From Pelagibaculum spongiae (lineage in GTDB: Bacteria; Pseudomonadota; Gammaproteobacteria; Enterobacterales; Pelagibaculaceae), in the NCBI RefSeq assembly GCF_003097315.1, contig NZ_QDDL01000002.1, forward strand, positions 62,001 to 126,000: a DNA stretch of 64,000 nucleotides, given 5' to 3'. Within the stretch, counting starts at the first letter, position 1. Each line of letters starts with the position of its first letter. The translations under genes were made by a program, and so were the position numbers. The notes under the pieces were generated by a model that worked only from the letters and a program-made list of their open reading frames with translations, did no database searches and was not told the origin of the DNA. Below, piece after piece: positions 62,831 to 64,000 of this stretch.

Positions 62831-62977
62831 CTTGACCCTTAATTCCTGGGTGCGCCGTCAGGCTTAGCCAGGCTACGAAAACCGATTGGTTTTTATTGAT
62901 AAAATTCGAGCTTTTCAATTAATACCAACCCAAGTCAGATACAAGGTTGGGCAAGCCTGTGGGCGCACCCAGCACAA
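62831..62977. repeat. Interspersed palindromic element R1, copy c, between znuC and znuB
   Basis: TTAATTCCTGGGTGCGCCGT then CAGGCTTAGCCAGGCTACGA, AAACCGATTGGTTTTTATTG, and GGTTGGGCAAGCCTGTGGGC then GCACCCAGCACAA. Ends are inverted and the core matches copies at 18228 and 24437. Its right edge reaches the znuC stop. Confidence 0.88.
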
Positions 62978-62981
62978 TTTG

Positions 62982-63749
62982 TTAATGCTTGCACTGCTCA
63001 TCACCACCTCCCACTACTTCGCCATCGCAACCGTGGGTGTGATTATGGTGATGGGTATATACCGCTAAAGCCTCAGCTTCTGTAGGACTAAATAAACGAA
63101 GATATTCTGGATGCTGGCTAACCATTTCCGGGTGACCGCTGCAGCAGATATGTTGATTGAGGCATAAAACCTGATCGGTACCTGACATTACTAGGTGCAA
63201 ATCATGGGATACCATTAATACGCCGCAGTTCAGTTGATCTCTTAGCTGGCCAATCAAACGATACAGTTCGGCCTGACCGGTGATATCCACGCCCTGCGCA
63301 GGTTCATCTAACACGAGTAAATCTGGTTTACGCAATATAGCCCTGGCTAACAATACTCGCTGCCACTCTCCGCCAGACAACACATGTACCGAGCGCTGCA
63401 GTAAACGCAGCATGCCGACTTGCTGCAATGCTTGTTCTATTTCTTGCTGGCTAATTTGCTTGCAAGCCAATCTTAAAAAACGTTCAACCGATAAAGGCAA
63501 TGCCGGATTAACTTGCAGTTTTTGCGGCATATAGCCAATGCGTAGCTTTCGCTTGCGTTTAATTTGGCCCGAATCTTCCCGCTCTAACCCCAGCAATAAT
63601 TTGAGCAAGGTAGATTTCCCGGCACCATTGGGGCCGATGACTACCACAATTTTCCCTGCAGTTACTTCCAGAGAAATATCTTTTAAAATATGCCGTTGGT
63701 TGCGTACAAAACAGATATTTTCTGCCTTGATTAAAAATGATTCAGCCAA
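62982..63749 (-). CDS. znuC: Zinc ABC transporter ATP-binding protein ZnuC
   Basis: ZnuC hydrolyses ATP to drive zinc import with ZnuB and periplasmic ZnuA. The 255-residue product has Walker A GPNGAGKST (about 38-46), MPQKLQVNPALPLSVERFL, signature VLSGGEWQRVLLARAIL, Walker B LLVLDEPAQGVD and H-loop MVSHDLHLVM. The C-terminus is a His/Cys-rich tail, VYTHHHNHTHGCDGEVVGGG then DEQCKH, a feature of several ZnuC proteins that may sense zinc. The start is TTG 63749 with AGAGG upstream. A Zur-like operator lies 229 bp upstream, consistent with zinc repression. znuA is not in the window. Confidence 0.96.
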   Translation of the reverse strand: MAESFLIKAENICFVRNQRHILKDISLEVTAGKIVVVIGPNGAGKSTLLKLLLGLEREDSGQIKRKRKLRIGYMPQKLQVNPALPLSVERFLRLACKQISQQEIEQALQQVGMLRLLQRSVHVLSGGEWQRVLLARAILRKPDLLVLDEPAQGVDITGQAELYRLIGQLRDQLNCGVLMVSHDLHLVMSGTDQVLCLNQHICCSGHPEMVSQHPEYLRLFSPTEAEALAVYTHHHNHTHGCDGEVVGGGDEQCKH

Positions 63750-63777
63750 GAGGACCTCTGTAAATCAAATGTTTTGG

Positions 63778-63861
63778 TGGTCGAATTTACCATTGGTGTC
63801 AATTGCAGCATGGTCTGTTGTGGTCAAATTCACCGTTGGCATTAATTGCACCATGGTCTGT
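63778..63861. repeat. Imperfect 43-bp tandem duplication upstream of znuC
   Basis: TGGTCGAATTTACCATTGGT..CAATTGCAGCATGGTCTGT (63778-63818) is followed by TGGTCAAATTCACCGTTGGC..TAATTGCACCATGGTCTGT (63821-63861). It lies between the Zur-like site and znuC. Confidence 0.82.
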
Positions 63862-63891
63862 AGGTTGTACGGAGCGCTAGGCGCGACCTAC
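63860..63891. repeat. Small palindrome with GTAGGT/ACCTAC ends
   Basis: GTAGGTTGTACGGAGCGCTA then GGCGCGACCTAC folds as a hairpin with 6-bp outer arms and a GCGCTAGGCGC-like centre. It resembles a reduced R2-type repeat. Confidence 0.6.
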
Positions 63892-63977
63892 AAATTTCGG
63901 GGATTGATACCAATCAATACCCGGCAAATAATCTGTCGTGTGTGGTGCTTGTATCTGCAGTTGTGACCACTGCCCAA

Positions 63978-63996
63978 GTTGTTATATTATAACAAC
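63978..63996. promoter_or_regulatory. Zur box-like operator
   Basis: GTTGTTATATTATAACAAC is a perfect 19-bp inverted repeat around a central T and contains the GTTATA-N-TATAAC core of gammaproteobacterial Zur sites. It is upstream of znuC and near the window edge, where a divergent znuA is often found. Confidence 0.78.
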
Positions 63997-64000
63997 ACAC

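Overview
The window comes from an AT-rich gammaproteobacterium, probably marine and of Oceanospirillales/Alteromonadales type. This rests on an lpxL-msbA lipid A pair, a kps-type (group 2, ABC-transporter-dependent) capsule cluster, znuCB with a Zur-like operator, a fused AdhE, and intergenic DNA crowded with short palindromic repeats. I cannot name the species. No rRNA, tRNA, transposase, prophage or CRISPR array is visible.

Left part (1-5000, mostly minus strand): a capsule-synthesis-like protein, galU, a family-25 glycosyltransferase, an unrecognised protein and a GT8-like glycosyltransferase. These face lpxL and msbA (5062-7913, plus). A shared bidirectional terminator separates msbA from the pgi-pgm pair (7949-11340, minus), which links fructose-6-P, glucose-6-P and glucose-1-P and so feeds GalU.

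Middle part (11400-22600): ordinary accessory genes. They are two NifX-like small proteins, an alternating 50/52-bp tandem repeat, an FKBP isomerase, a lipoprotein hydrolase, membrane proteins, a GNAT acetyltransferase, a frameshifted Fic gene, a gamma-glutamylcyclotransferase-like gene and adhE. The spacers here carry at least four repeat families.

Capsule part (22965-60585): kpsS (plus) and kpsC (minus) are separated by a second pgi and a truncated pgm, a decayed duplicate of the pair at 7949-11340. From kpsF (60585) the minus strand reads kpsF-M-T-E-D, rfbA-C-D-B (dTDP-rhamnose), manC-manB (GDP-mannose), a GT2-GT4 protein, a sulfotransferase, a WcbI/Caps_synth fusion, a second galU, a double GT2, a second sulfotransferase, an SLC13 permease, cysC-cysQ-cysD-cysN, three more glycosyltransferases and kpsC. 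The region therefore encodes sugar-nucleotide supply, sulfate entry, PAPS synthesis, PAP removal, sulfate transfer, chain assembly, Kdo-linker synthesis and export. I infer a sulfated rhamnose/mannose-containing capsule made by a largely self-contained gene set. This is the most interesting system in the window.

The long leader of kpsF (60586-61530) holds a perfect CRP-type palindrome, other inverted repeats and an ops/JUMPstart-like core, which suits a long RfaH-dependent operon. A palindromic repeat of about 152 bp is inserted in frame inside kpsC, adding about 50 residues. The right end is znuC-znuB (minus), with a 19-bp Zur-like palindrome at the window edge.
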